From: Xenopus tropicalis
Taxonomy: Eukaryota > Chordata > Amphibia > Anura > Pipidae
Length of the DNA: 64,000 nucleotides
Assembly (NCBI RefSeq): GCF_000004195.4
Contig: NC_030678.2
Span: 152,745,547-152,809,546 of the forward strand
Reading direction: 5' to 3'
Positions 44,936-57,604 of the stretch are shown here, in pieces. A program made the position numbers and the translations under genes. A model generated the notes under the pieces. That model searched no databases, had not been told where the DNA came from, and saw only the letters and a program-made list of their open reading frames with translations. Numbering within the stretch: the stretch's first letter is position 1; each line of letters starts with the position of its first letter.

Positions 44936-46120
44936 TAATCTGTCTCCTCAAAAATACTGGAAGCACACCAAGGCAAAGGAACCCTTCCTCCAACCCTAGT
45001 GAAAGCTTTAACAGCCACAATCTTGGAAAGGATCTCATCTTATGAAGCTCATACTGATTGCTATTACTAATTAACACTGATGTATAAAATACTAACATTT
45101 CTTACAGGGAGAAGTGGAGGACATGGGCAGGGCAACCAATTTTAATCCTCATTATTTGTTAACAAACCCTTAAACTTCCCATGCTGAGAACATATTGGGG
45201 GGAAGGGGTGGCTTGGGTTGGTTTAGGGCTGGGCAATAAAATGGGTCAAGTATCAGGGTCCAAATAAATGCTATCATATCCACCTACTTACCCTACATAA
45301 AGGTACAGGTAGAGGTACGGTTGTTCCCTCTCCTCCTTGTCTTAAGCCTTGCTATTGGGCCCTGATTCATGATCCCTAACTGCTTCACTACTAAAGGACT
45401 CACATATGCCAGTGCCAGTGCCAGTTTTTGAAAAAATTATATCCTAAGAGCTCATTCATGACCACAGCCGTAATCAATATGTGTATTGCTGCTGTTCGTT
45501 AAGGTAGTTGCACCCAAACACGCCCCTTGTACATATATATATTTGGTATTCTACCCACCCAGTCTGTTCTGAATTGAGTGCAAATGATTGATACAGGGGA
45601 ACTCTGGGTCTTTGGACTCTTCAAAGGTGGCGATGATTTCAGGCTTCCCACAGAAGACTGTCAGTAGGCACAGTGATGTACACTTAAAGAATCAACGCAG
45701 ACATTATTTTAATTGAGCACCTGCAATCACCACCACCAATCAAGCTCAATCACTACTCCAATGTGTCCAATTCATAGAAACGCATAAGCACAATGGCATG
45801 TGTTTAGCAGATAGGACTAAATGCACTCCATGCACTTGTGCATTTATACTGCATCTTTGGCAAATACTCTGCAGTCTGGGTAATAATACATGGCAAATTG
45901 CATCTGATATTGTACTTTGCATGCTGTACTTTCATTCATAATTCAGCTCTCTACTCCATTTACTTGATCCAGGGGACTCACCAGATACAATTTACGCTAG
46001 TATGCATGTGGTTGAGATCTTAGATTATAAACTCGTCTGTGGCAGGCATTTATTAGAATTAAGAACAAGCTCTGTAAAGGGCAGTGCAATATGCCAATGC
46101 TACATGAGAAAAATCTGCTC
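44936..46120. other. Intergenic, nothing recognised
   Basis: No gene, RNA or repeat assigned. Confidence 0.4.
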
Positions 46121-46350
46121 CAGGTATGGGACCTGTTATCTAGCATGCACAGGATCTGGGGTTTTCCGGATAAGGGATCTTTCTACAAATTTAATTCTAC
46201 TAAAAATAATTTAAACATTAAATAAGCTCAATAGAATTATTTTGCCCCCAATAAGGATTAATTAAAATATCTTAGTTGGGACCAAGTACAAGTTACTGTT
46301 TTATTCTTACAGAGAAAAAGGAAAATATTTTTTAAAAATTTGAGCCTGTA
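46121..46350. mobile_element. MITE, 'ggtatgggatcc' family, partial
   Basis: Starts 'caggtatgggacctgttatc' and is reversed relative to the 12829 copy ('ttgggaccaagtacaagtta' block), breaking off in the A/T-rich part. Confidence 0.7.
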
Positions 46351-47079
46351 AAAAAACAAATATAAACCTTTTTATGCAATTGAGAGACTTGAACAGTTTG
46401 ATATGTTTCATTGTTGTGATGGCAACAAACCAAATAAAAAATATGGTAAAAATGATTTTTTTAATAAAATAACCAATTACCCTGTTTCAACCCCTTATAA
46501 GTACTTCCTTTTATATAGAACTTAAACACGAGCTTAAGGGTTTCTGTTATTTTGTCTACCTGTATGTAATATATGACCATATACAGTGCTGTACACATTT
46601 GCCATACATACATGTGCTAACACCTTCCCTGGGGTTTTTATTAGAATGAACATGAGTTGATATTTCTCCTTTATTTCATGCAAATAAAGAACATACTCTA
46701 GTTGTACTTTTACAGGATGTGTGTCTTTGCTGCGTCCTTCTTCTAATCCTTGGAAAATACTGTAGGTCAACCGATCTTGATGTTTCCCCACCGAAGAGGT
46801 TAATCTATCAGAATTTTTGGAAGACATGTATACTGTTACCAGCAGGTTAAAACATGTCGGAGTAGATTTGTAAATGCTGTCATGCCCAACTTCTCAACTG
46901 CTATCATAAATGCTCAGCATAGTTTCTGTGAATGAGATCATCCTGCTTAGAATTTGAAATAACTGCAGCTTTAACCCCTACGTCCAATAAATCATATTGG
47001 CACTTGCATCTCAAAACACATAATGGATATAAAATGATTTCAGGAGCCTTTGCTCTGTTTTGTAGAAAATTAAACACTA

Positions 47080-47490
47080 TCATTCACCTTTAAATTAACT
47101 TTTAGTATGATGTAGAGAGAATTATTCTGTGACAATTTTCAGTTGGTCTTCATTTTTTATTGTTTGCGGTTATTAAATTCTTGTTGTTTACAAACCCTCC
47201 ATTTTGGGCTTTTAGCAGCTACCTGGTTTGCTATGGTCCAAATTACCCTAGCAACCAGACAGTGGTTTGAATGAGAGAGTAGAATATGAATAGGAGAGGT
47301 TTGAATAAAAAGATACATGATAAAAAATGGCAATAACAAGATAATTGTAGCCCCATAGAGCAATTTGTTTATGGGCTGCACGGGTCACTGACCCCTGTTT
47401 ATTGGAAAGCTTGAAAGAGAAGAAGGCAAATAGTTCAAAAACTATAAAAAAAAAAATGAAGGCCAACTCTAAGGCAGTGGTTACCAAACC
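47080..47490. repeat. Interspersed repeat with 'attcacctttaaattaactt' end
   Basis: Its left end resembles T2 termini. The body ('ccctagcaaccagacagtgg', 'gaataaaaagatacatgat') recurs in decayed form at 35252-35650. No right terminus defined. Confidence 0.5.
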
Positions 47491-49340
47491 CTGGGACAGG
47501 TCCCACAGTGATGGGTCAGGAGCAGTAGGGCTTTAGCCTGAGGGCCAGTTAAGGTGGGAACTGGGGATAATGGTTGTTTGCTCTTCTTGATACCCTTGAA
47601 AGCCCAGCTAGAAGGTCAGTTAATATGAGATCAGAAGTTGAACTTTACGCTTCCCTAGATATTCTTGTAACTATTGAACAATGACTAATTAATGTTTTCC
47701 TAAGGGGGTCCCTAAAGAGAGGTACCAAAACACGTGTGGAGGGCAGAGTGCAAAAACAGTGGATTGTGCCTATTTTTGAGCTTTGCACCTTGCCTTCCAC
47801 ATTGTTAATTACCTCTAAAACTTTGGGTTTATTTCATAGATATTCCTAAAATTAGTAAGTTAATATGTTAGTATTAGTATGTAATGTCCTTTCATTTTTC
47901 CCATGTACATAAGTGCATGGGCACTGGTATCTAGGGCAATGGCTGTGCCCCAAAATAATAAATGATCCCTAATTTCCCACTATGTCAGATTCCATGTCTG
48001 TCTTGGATTTTAAGTGATGCTTCTTTCAGTACCTTTTAACTATCCCTAACAAAACACACAAAAAACCCAATTTAATTATACCGGATATAACCTTCTGACA
48101 CCTGTAAGCTTCCCAAAGAAGTAATTTAATCTTAACATTCAAAAGCTTACTTGGATTTATTGGTTTGGAAAACATGTCCAATTACAATTTCAATACAGGA
48201 CGCCCTATGTTTAGTGATCAAAGTGAGGATATGTTTTTCAAAGGAATCATTTCAACTGAGATTAGTCTGGCGACATGAACTTGACCAGGTAGAAGTTGTA
48301 CGTGAGATACCTTTTTCTGGAAGGGAGAGAAAACAGTAGTTTCTTGTCTTTTAAAATAAAGGAGGGTATAATTCTCTAATTCTCTACAGCGCAAGAAGGC
48401 TCTCTAATATTATTCTAGAAGCTTGAGTTAGTGGTACAAAACTTCAGGTGCAGTTGGGGCTACAGGAATTATAAAAATGATTGTTTATTGTTAAATGTTT
48501 ATTATGTTTGAGCTTTTTAGCTGCCTTAGATAAACACTGTATTCGTGAGTTATGAATGTATAAAACAATGAATAGTTTATTTCTGCTTAGAAAAATTGGA
48601 TTTTTCCCACATGTCTGAGGCGGTACATTCTACCACAATCTCATAGTATAAACTGAGTAATTGAACCATATTTCACATCAGTTTGCTCACTGGAGGCCAC
48701 ATAATGGCACAATGGCACTATCACTGATTGTAATAAACAAACATATGAAGATAAATAAGGATACCTAGACTGAATAAGCTTTAGCAATATGTTTTATAAA
48801 GTAGTTATAGAAAGGAAAGAAGTGAATGTACATCCTTCTTATAAACTAAATACAATATTCTTCTATTAGAAAAGATTTCTGAAGCATTGTTAATACACTT
48901 TCCTTGTCATTATTTCTAATTTAATTTGGGTGAGAGAGCTAAAACAAACAAGTAAATAGCACAGTGTAGGGAAGACCAATGGAAATCTAACTGACTTAAA
49001 TCTGTTAAATCTCCTATCTGTAGGAGAGATAAACTGCATGAAATATTTATGTTTTGGGCCCCATATCAGCACCTTCTCTACCTTATTTGTATGCAGTATG
49101 AATGGTCCAATCCTAAAGACTTGTTGGGGTAGGTTCAACTTTTTAGTGGTGGCGAAGATTAATTTGGAGCTTTGAGAAAGGTCACACAATGTGAGCAAAA
49201 CGTTGGGATACTAAAATAAATTTGACACAAGTCCTGCGAGTGAGATACTTTTTTCTTGTATTTATGCATATTTATCAGCACCCAGGCGGCTAATTTATTT
49301 TGCAATTGAGTGCTCCTCTTGGTTAAATATATATACAGTA
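47491..49340. other. Intergenic; no recognised gene
   Basis: Near 49160-49310 a segment ('gcaaaacgttgggatactaa' to 'gagtgctcct') resembles one at 41140-41235, so it is probably a low-copy repeat. Otherwise nothing recognised. Confidence 0.4.
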
Positions 49341-49341
49341 T

Positions 49342-49412
49342 ATTTACAGATGGCCTTTCTGTAATTTGGAGCTTTCTGGATAACGGGTTGCAGATTTCAG
49401 ATCCCATACCTA
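49342..49412. repeat. Fragment of the 'ggtatgggatcc' MITE
   Basis: Short terminal piece ('tggagctttctggataacgg' to 'cccataccta') followed by TA-rich microsatellite sequence to about 49460. Confidence 0.65.
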
Positions 49413-49602
49413 TATATATGTGTTTATATAATATATTTACATATATACAGTATATATATAATTTGAAAATTACACTTCAGTCCTATTTCTGTCCATATTA
49501 TACATTATATAACAGATGTTTTTCTAGTTTATGAGCTCAGAGAGTTAACATAACTACTGGTTTGGAAAATCTCTTACTACGTTTTCACTCTTTTTTATAT
49601 TA

Positions 49603-50115
49603 GGAAGTCATGGTACCTGTAGCATGGATACCTGGGCGGGATGTTTTCCCTATAGGCCTGGCCAGTTTGCTCCTCCTCTTTGGACTCCCATGTCAGGAGG
49701 GAGCGGATGCAGATGGGGAGCCTAGAATCATGGCCCTAAGGAGGGAGTTTAAGCCCTTAGTGAAGTCAGTGAAGAGATTAGGTATATACATAGTGGTAGG
49801 TGAGCTCCTGTCAGTACACTGTAACAGTGTAAGGTAGACAGGCTGCGCTAGAAGAGTAGTTCTGTCTAGGAGTGGTAGATTGGAGGCATCTCTGCCTAGT
49901 GTTGGGATCATAGTGGAGGTTTCACTAAAGGTGATCCAGATCCACTGAAGGCTGACCCAGAGCTCAAGTCTGTCCTCATAGAGAGGTGTCAGTGATTAAT
50001 ATGCTCTGCAATTGTATGTTGCTGTGACCACTTTACCTCAACTCCATCAGTAGTACTACGTGAGTATTTAATTTTGTCTACTAAATAAACATTTTTTTAT
50101 TGGTGCAAGATAGTC
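49603..50115 (+). mobile_element. LTR-like sequence, possible solo LTR
   Basis: A GC-richer block that ends with AATAAA at 50084-50089, then T-rich and GT-containing sequence, the order expected of a retroelement LTR. No internal protein sequence nearby. Exact ends and a target duplication were not found. Confidence 0.4.
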
Positions 50116-52730
50116 CAATGTAACCAAAGCTCTACACCAGTTATGTAAGAGCTAGTTCTGGTTTGGAAATAAGGGTTAATATAGTATAGGGTAGTATTGC
50201 GTTACTATTGGTCTTGTGTATTTTTGCACAGCTGTGTCATAAAGTAGATCTGTAAAGCCATATGTATGCAGACTGACTAATATAAAAAATGTTAGTCATC
50301 CCCAGATTTGTTATGATTCTGGAACCCAGTTGGACTCTCTAAATTTGGACATGAACTTAATCTAAACAACGTCACAGTGCTATTTTATTTTTTAATAATT
50401 TTGAGCAGATGCCAGTTACCATAGTTGCTATACCTGAGCCCATGCAGCTTTGTACATTGGTAGGAGAGCAAACCTGCTGTATATTTGGGTGTTTGTCAGT
50501 AGCGCAAACATTTTATACCCCAACTGCATGTTGTCTGCATATTTTAGGCAGTGGTTGTGCAAAGGCAAGAGCATTTTTTGTGATTAAATATTTTATTATT
50601 AAGCACAGCAATACATAATTTCAATTAAAATCAAACCTGTCTGTCCTAAAATATGCAAAATATATCATCTGTTTTTTTTCCAGCTGCCTTGAAATAAGCT
50701 GCAGGCCAAGTAGGGAGCCAAGGTTTAGAACCTCCCAACAGTTAGAATGATTGAGTAGTTGGGTTTTTAAACATTAATTGCAGTTGTATTTAGCTTAATG
50801 CACAGACCACCTATTGTGATCGCTCACTAAACATTCCATCTGTCTGTAGGATCTTAAATAAAGGTTTCGCCCACTTATGAATCATTCTACTTGAAACAGT
50901 GAAGGCCAAATCAGCTTATACATCCCTATCTATCTATCTATCTATCTATCTATCATCTTTCTTTCTTTCTATCTATCTATCTATCTGTTCCATGTAGTGA
51001 AGGAAGGAGGTAGATATGAGGAAAACCTTATATAAATTACTTTTTTTAGGAGTTAATATAAGCTCTTCTTTTCAGTTTAGTTATGAAATCATAGTTCCCT
51101 GCATTTTTCATGTGTCAGATTAATGACAGATGAAGGTAGGCTCAGACACATTCCCTTTGTATTGTGTGACAATCAGTACATATTTCTTTACAAAGCAAAA
51201 CAAAAATGAACCAGCTATTCATCGACCTAGCCTATAAGCCCTAAACATACAGTGCGAGGGAACACTGTGTTTGTATTTTTATTAGACTATATGCAGGAAG
51301 AAGCATGTAGAAGAAAAACACAAAATCGGTCTCAAAATCAGTAACTGAAATGCAGAGCAATACAGACTTTCGGAACATACTGGCTCCTTTTCTGGTCCAG
51401 AAATTCAAATGTGTCTGCCATTGTGCCAAGTAGTGGTATAACTAAAGAGGAAGCAGACTCAGCGGTTGCGTGGGAGCTCAGGGGGGCCAGGATCTCTCTT
51501 ACTGAGCCGGTGACTGGAGAGCAGAGAAGACAAGCGGTGGGGGGGGGGGGGGGGGGGGGTTGGTAGGTGTGCACTGGGCCCCTCCACCTTTATTGCAGCC
51601 CAAAAGAAGGGAATTGTTAAATAAAATTAGTAATGGCCTGACTTTATTGAGACAAATATCAATTAATTCCCAGATTCCTCTATAGACGTCAATAGTGTTT
51701 TCCTGTGATTTCATGTGACATCAAATTAAATCTGGACCAATATTTAAATGAGACATATTGCTTAAAAACCAAAATGTACCAGTGCATTATACACCTCTAG
51801 ATATAGAAGGAATGTGCTGAGAAAAGTTGTGTTTTGGGCTGATTTATTGAAAATTTTTTCAAAAACCCTACTAGTCCCACCCACCTGTTCCACTTCCTGC
51901 TGTTCCTTTCCCAGGCTGTGCGGGGGGGAGCACTATACTTTAGGATAGGAACCAATCGGCAGCTAGGAGGAGATGGTAGGGGACTGAAGCCTGTATTTTC
52001 TTATGTAAATGTAGGCACTGTTTCCTCTAAGCTGTGGCTCTTCTGCGAGCATACAATAAATTGTGTTGTGCACAAAGAATTTATGGGGGAATGTAATAAA
52101 TGTCGCTAGTGGACAAAATCTTCATTTTGCAACAAATTTTGCCTTCGTGCAAGAAAAAAAAAACCACTGTTTGCGAACCCTTTGCATTTCTTGCAACAGT
52201 ATGTTTGCAATTGCGAAATGTTTTGGTTTGTATGAGTTTGCAGTGTAAGCAATAAAACTAAACTTTAATCAAAAAGCACTTTTGTTTAGTTAAAATGAAC
52301 ATCATTTTCACCTTTTCAATGCACAAATAAAAGTTGCTAATGAACAATATTAAATTGAGAAATGAGACTTTTTTCTTATTTTTTCTGCAATTTTTTCTGT
52401 TATTGAATTTTATTAAATTGTATTAAATTCCCCTTTTGTGTGAAAAAAGTTTGTACTGCACACAGAGTATTTTTAAAAGTGCATACAAAGGAAATGTTTT
52501 GCACACACAACCAAAAATTAGTGCCATGAGAAATTAGCCAAAAGAAATTAGAGGGAACCATGAATGTAGAGCTGTGATTGGCTATCCCCCTTCTACTGTG
52601 ATTCTGGTAAGGATCTGGGCCGCCAACGGGGGGGAGAGGGGTTACTGTTGTGCAAGGCCCCGTGAAAATCTGCTTCGGAAGGGGGCCCAGGCTCATCGCA
52701 AAAGTTACATAAATTCTGTAAGGTTACGTT
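50116..52730. other. Intergenic with simple repeats
   Basis: A TATC tetranucleotide array with a CTTT interruption lies at about 50926-50987, and a G run of about 20 at about 51538-51560. Frames across the G run are artefacts. No gene recognised. Confidence 0.5.
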
Positions 52731-52734
52731 AAAA

Positions 52735-53765
52735 CTTACGCAATTTACGTAACTTGTGCAAAAGTTGCCAAGAAACTTAAGACACTGATGTAACTTGCCT
52801 AGAAACTTAGGTAACTTGAGTACAAGCAAAGTACAACGCAGAGAAGGGGCAGACACAACTCACCACCAATGAATTTAACAACTTAAGGTAAATTCTACTT
52901 CCCCCAATGAACTGACTGACTTATAAACACATTTATTATTTATTTAAACTATTTATATGAACTGCTTGTTATAGTGAAACAACCAACTGCATTTTGGAAG
53001 CTATTTACTGAATTCTATTAGTGTCTCCTACACAAACTTTCCAGCAGTGAAATGACTGGTTATTGGGCCCCACACAGCAGCATCATTGGGCCCCTACACT
53101 TACGCAATTTAAAGGAGAAGGAAAGGTAGAAACTAAGTAAGCTTTATTAGAAAGGTCTATGTAAATACAGCCATAAGCACTCACAGAAACACTGCACTGA
53201 ATTCTCTGTCAAAAGAAGGATTTGTTGTCTCTTTGTTTTCCTCTGCCAGAGACACACAGCTCTCTCCTCTCTCCCCTCTCCTGCTCCCCCCTCCCACAAG
53301 AATGCTAAGAACTCCCCCCCCCCCTGCCAATCAGCAGGAAGCTTCCTCATAGTCTTACAAACTGAGCATATTCACCGGTCTTGGTGCAGGAGTGAGGCAT
53401 TATGGGAACTTTCTTTACAGAGCTCAGTGTTTTTTTTTTCCTGTGAGGCTTCTGATCATCTGAACGGGAGAAATATGGGGAGACTTAAGGGCACTATTGA
53501 GAGAACTGAAGGTATGCCTGCAGCTTGAGATTAACTCTTTATTAGCCTTTCCTTCTCCTTTAAGTAACTTGTGCAAAAACGCTACTTTCAATGAAACTCA
53601 CTTAACGTACATATAAACTCCACGGACCTCCCCTCCCCCAATTAAAATACTGACTTATAAGCACATTCATTATTTTTGCTATTTTTATGGACTACTACTG
53701 ACTGGTTATTGGGCCCCACAACAAGATCATTGGGCCCCTAAGCTTATGCGGTTTACGTAACTAAT
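52735..53765. repeat. Local direct repeats around a T2 insertion
   Basis: The phrase 'cttacgcaatttacgtaact' at 52735 recurs at 53097 (split by the T2 element) and, diverged, at about 53742. Intervening 'actggttattgggccccaca' blocks at about 53055 and 53700 recur too, so unit 1 is about 360 bp and unit 2 about 190 bp. Confidence 0.75.
53109..53563. mobile_element. T2-type MITE, complete, clear TTAA duplication
   Basis: TTAAAGGAGAAGGAAAGG at 53109 and CCTTTCCTTCTCCTTTAA ending 53563 are exact inverted ends. Removing the element and one TTAA restores the host repeat as found at 52735. The minus-strand frame at 53147-53350 lies inside it and is spurious. Confidence 0.9.
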
Positions 53766-54429
53766 GCAGGTCCAATTCCTTCTTATGTAAGAGATGCATG
53801 GGGAAAATATTCCTGAAGGCAGATTAAAGAGCACCCTCGTCCAAGTGACTACCACTTCTAGAATGGAAGACACCTTCAAGGGAATCATTAAATATTGACT
53901 GTAGAGAATGATACATACACTTGTTGCTATCCCCTATAATGCTTTGTTAGGTTCCTTAATTATGAGAGTTGTTGAGAGGGAAAGGTTAGAGGAAGAATGA
54001 AGGTTCTACTATACATTACATTACAATACAATACAATGTTTATGAGTTAGGTGAGAAGGAGGAGAACCATTTTAAAACCAGTTTTGAAGTTTGTAAGGAC
54101 TGCATAGAATACTGTGTGTATGGGATTACTTGAGTTGTGTCAGAACATCAAGCAAAAGATGTTGGGAAACTGGGAAGACCAATGGAAAATGTTACAACAG
54201 ACCACATTTTTCGAGGAGTTTTACAAAGAAAATATTATTTTGCTTATGGCACTTATTTGGCATTTTAACTCACATTCCAGTCTCTGGGACCGTGGGAAGA
54301 CCTTTACCTGATTCCCATAGGTTGCAGCGGGGCCACAATCTTAGGTGTTCTGAGAAAGCACTATTTGCTTTAAGATGCACAATGTCTCAATGGGTAGCAG
54401 AAAGCTGTTTAAACAAGCAAGTCTTCATT
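53766..54429. other. Intergenic, nothing recognised
   Basis: The 107-codon frame near 54130 has no domain signature and overlaps another in a second frame; not called as a gene. Confidence 0.4.
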
Positions 54430-54625
54430 TGTTATGGATTTATTTCTCTGTAATAAATAGACAGTACCATGTACTTGATGGCAACTAAGATGTGTAAATC
54501 CAAACCATAAATCCATATCCATTTAAAGGTTTTTTAAGAGCTTTAAGACACAGTACTCCAAATTACAGAAAGCCCCTTATCGCAAACAGCCCAGGTCCCA
54601 AGCATTTCAAATAGTAAATCCCAAA
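54430..54625. repeat. MITE, 'ggtatgggatcc' family, partial
   Basis: Shares 'tttctctgtaataaatagac' and 'ccaaattacagaaagcccct' blocks with the 12829 and 24671 copies; left end lost and right end degenerate. Confidence 0.65.
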
Positions 54626-54957
54626 GGTTTAAATGGATTCTCCACAGTATTGCTTTTATTGCTCTCTGTAACAGACCTTGCCTGCGTATAGGTTATCAGT
54701 GCTTTAATATTGGGTTTGGGCTAAGAAGATGGTCCTAGATGATCATGTTTCTTTATATGAAAGGTTCACCTTTTCCAACAATTTTATTTGCAGCAATGCT
54801 GACTGGAGAGGCCTGAATAGATATAGAGAAAGAAAAAAGTAAGACATTAGAATGGTTAGCTGCAAGAAGGACATAGTATATCTTTTAAATCATATGAATG
54901 CAGAAAACCTATAGGGGTAATTTACCATGACCCTGGAAGCATGTGCATCATCTAGGT

Positions 54958-56438
54958 CAGTGCTGTCCAACTGGCGGCCCGCGGGCCGCATGCGCATGCA
55001 TGTCCAACTGGTGGCCCCCCACCTGTCTGGTTGCTTTGATGGCTTAACTTTGAGTAAGCTTTAAATGGAATCAGTACTGAGATTAACTGCCCCCCTGCAT
55101 GGTTCTCACCTCAGATTCAGGCTGTAATCCCTCTGTATTGTTTAAATATGTAATCCCCTGTGTTGTTCACACCTTTTAGTTTCTGCATTGTTCAACCCCT
55201 GCAGTGTTCACACCTCAGGCTCAGGCTGTAATCACCCACATTGTTCAACTGTTCACACCTCAGACATTGTATGTAGTGCCTGGACTATTCTGCCTGTGTA
55301 TATGGCACACACAGACAGCATAGGGTAGGCAAAGTATGGCACATAGGCAGTATAGGGCAGGAGGGTATGGAATACACAGACAGCATAGGGCAAGCATAGT
55401 ATGGCACATAGGCAGTATAGGGCAGGGAGGGTATGTAACACACAGAAAGCATAGGGCAAGCATAGTATGGCACATAGGCAGTATAGGGCAGGGAGGGTAT
55501 GTAACACACAGAAAGCATAGGGCAAGCATAGTATGGCACATAGGCAGTATAGGGCAGGGAGGGTATGTAACACACAGACAGCATAGGGCAGGCATATTAT
55601 GGCACATAGGCAGTATAGGGCAGGGAGGGTATGGAACACACAGACAGCATAGGGCAAGCATAGTATGGCACATAGGCAGTATAGGGCAGGGAGGGTATGT
55701 AACACACAGACAGCATAGGGCAGGCATATTATGGCACATAGGCAGTATAGGGCAGGGAGGGTATGGAACACACAGACAGCATAGGGCAGGCATATTATGG
55801 CACATAGGCAGTATAGGGCAGGGAGGGTATGGAACACACAGACAGCATAGGGCAAGCATAGTATGGCACATAGGCAGTATAGGGCAGGGAGGGTATGTAA
55901 CACACAGAAAGCATAGGGCAGGCATAGTATGGCACATAGGCAGCATAGGGCAGGGAGGGTATGGCACACACAGGCAGCATAGGGCAGGCCAAGTATGGCA
56001 CACACAGGCAGCATAAGGGAGGCAGGGTGCTGCCTGTGTGTGCCATACTCTGCCTGCGAGAGGTTAACCTGGCAGGGGTTTGTTCTGGGAGTTTGTTAGT
56101 AGTTGGAAACAGCCATTACATGGTCCCTAAGGTGTAATTATGTTGCTGGGGGTTGCTGTGCTATCCACAGGGGAGGAGGAGGCATATGGATTTAAGGGTG
56201 TGTCTTAATATGACATATTATAATTCTTTCATATATGAATAACTGTTGATATCCCTGCAGTGAGGACCAAGCATTTGGGTTTTTGCTGCACTACCACCAT
56301 TGTAATAAAATGGGTGTGGTTTGAAGTGGGTGTGGTTCAAAAAAGGGGAGTGGCCAAAACTGGCTTCCATTAGCGGCCCTCCACCATGTACACTAGAGAA
56401 ATTCCGGCCCTTGGCACCACAGAAGTTGGACAGCACTG
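54958..56438. mobile_element. hAT-type element with expanded internal minisatellite (copy 1)
   Basis: Terminal inverted repeats CAGTGCTGTCCAACT and AGTTGGACAGCACTG are perfect over 15 bp. The flanking 8-bp duplication ATCTAGGT at 54950-54957 and 56439-56446 is exact. 1481 bp, no transposase. About half is the tandem array at 55320-56035. Confidence 0.9.
55320..56035. repeat. Minisatellite with 66-bp dimeric unit
   Basis: 'tatggcacataggcag' recurs at 55400, 55466 and 55532, an exact 66-bp period, with about ten units. Each unit is two diverged halves of 32 and 34 bp. Because 66 is divisible by three and the unit lacks stops in several frames, long open frames appear on both strands (up to about 250 codons). 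They are not genes. Confidence 0.92.
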
Positions 56439-56471
56439 ATCTAGGTCCATATTCTTAGATCACTAAGAGGG

Positions 56472-56627
56472 GTGATATAATAAATAGCATTAAGTTTGCC
56501 CAGGAGCAGTAACCCATATCAACCAATCAGCAGGAAGCATTTACTGGTCACCTGTTTAAAAGCAATCATCTCATTGGTTGCTATTGGTTACTGCTCCTAG
56601 GCAAACTTAGTGCCTTTTATTACATAT
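56472..56627. mobile_element. Palindromic MITE
   Basis: 'aagtttgcccaggagcagta' at about 56492 pairs with its inverted partner near 56596-56615; arms of about 50 bp. Noncoding. Confidence 0.75.
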
Positions 56628-56639
56628 GGAGGTAAAGGT

Positions 56640-57596
56640 ACAAAAGCTTGCCCCTTAGCACTCTATTCTGTGATCTGACTGTGATCTACACAGAGCAAAA
56701 ATATGAATAGCACTTCATAAGTTGCACATCTGAATGAATGTACACTTTGGGATGGGGATAAGGCAGGATCAAGAGAGGATGCTTTAATGTTTATATAAAA
56801 TATATGCAAGATCATAAAAAGGGGGTAACAATCCAACAGCCCAATAAACAAATCTTTTTTACTCTGTAAAAATACAGAAAATCAAGCATATATGATAATG
56901 ATGTTCTATATTATTATTAATTATTATTATTATTATTATAAGATGAATGTGGTATAGACCAACATATAACTCTGCCTGTTGCACAAAAATAACTGTTGTT
57001 CCATGATCTACGGCTACAGCAACAGAGTTATACATTATGCAAGTCTTTGCAGAGTTAATTAAAAGGAAATCAAACATGTTATGAGGTATCTAAATGTCAG
57101 TTGGAACAAGATTAGACTCGTCAGTGTCCTTAACAAGCAGCCATCAGGATTTATGAGTCGTATGTGAGAGAATTCAGAGAAAATACCATCCCTGTCTGTT
57201 GACAGAATGAGATGATAAATGCCAAGTGCTCTTTTGCCCTTGAATGATTGATTCTTTTTCTCATACAACTTTACAAATCCAGAAACAAAGGAGAACCTGT
57301 TCCCTTTCTCAGCCCACAGAATGATTCATGAACCGTAGCCACAATGCCAGCGTAATAAGTATTTATTTTAAAAACAGAATATACATTTTTGTAGATAGAT
57401 ATTCAGTCCTGTTTTTATCATCTCCTAAGTCAACAATGTACTATGATGTTGTATCATATATAACTTGAAATAAACAAGATTTTAGTTATAAAGAGACAAT
57501 GACAATTGGCTTTTCTTCTCATCAGAGAAGTGGGACTTGAAAGGGGCTTTGATTAGACTTTGCAAACTTGTTAGCAGTAAATATAGAGAGGTCATC
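56640..57596. other. Intergenic with an ATT microsatellite
   Basis: (ATT)n at about 56912-56940. Nothing else recognised. Confidence 0.45.
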
Positions 57597-57604
57597 CCTT
57601 AGGC

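Noticed and set aside
55253..56016. Open frames of up to 253 codons on both strands with Cys/Tyr/Leu- or His/Gly-rich repeats
   Set aside because: They arise because the 66-bp repeat is divisible by three and lacks stops in several frames. Both strands and three frames are open together, and the array lies inside a transposon.
55320..56035. Regular repeat spacing resembling a CRISPR array
   Set aside because: There are no unique spacers, the unit is continuous, the host is a vertebrate and there are no cas genes.
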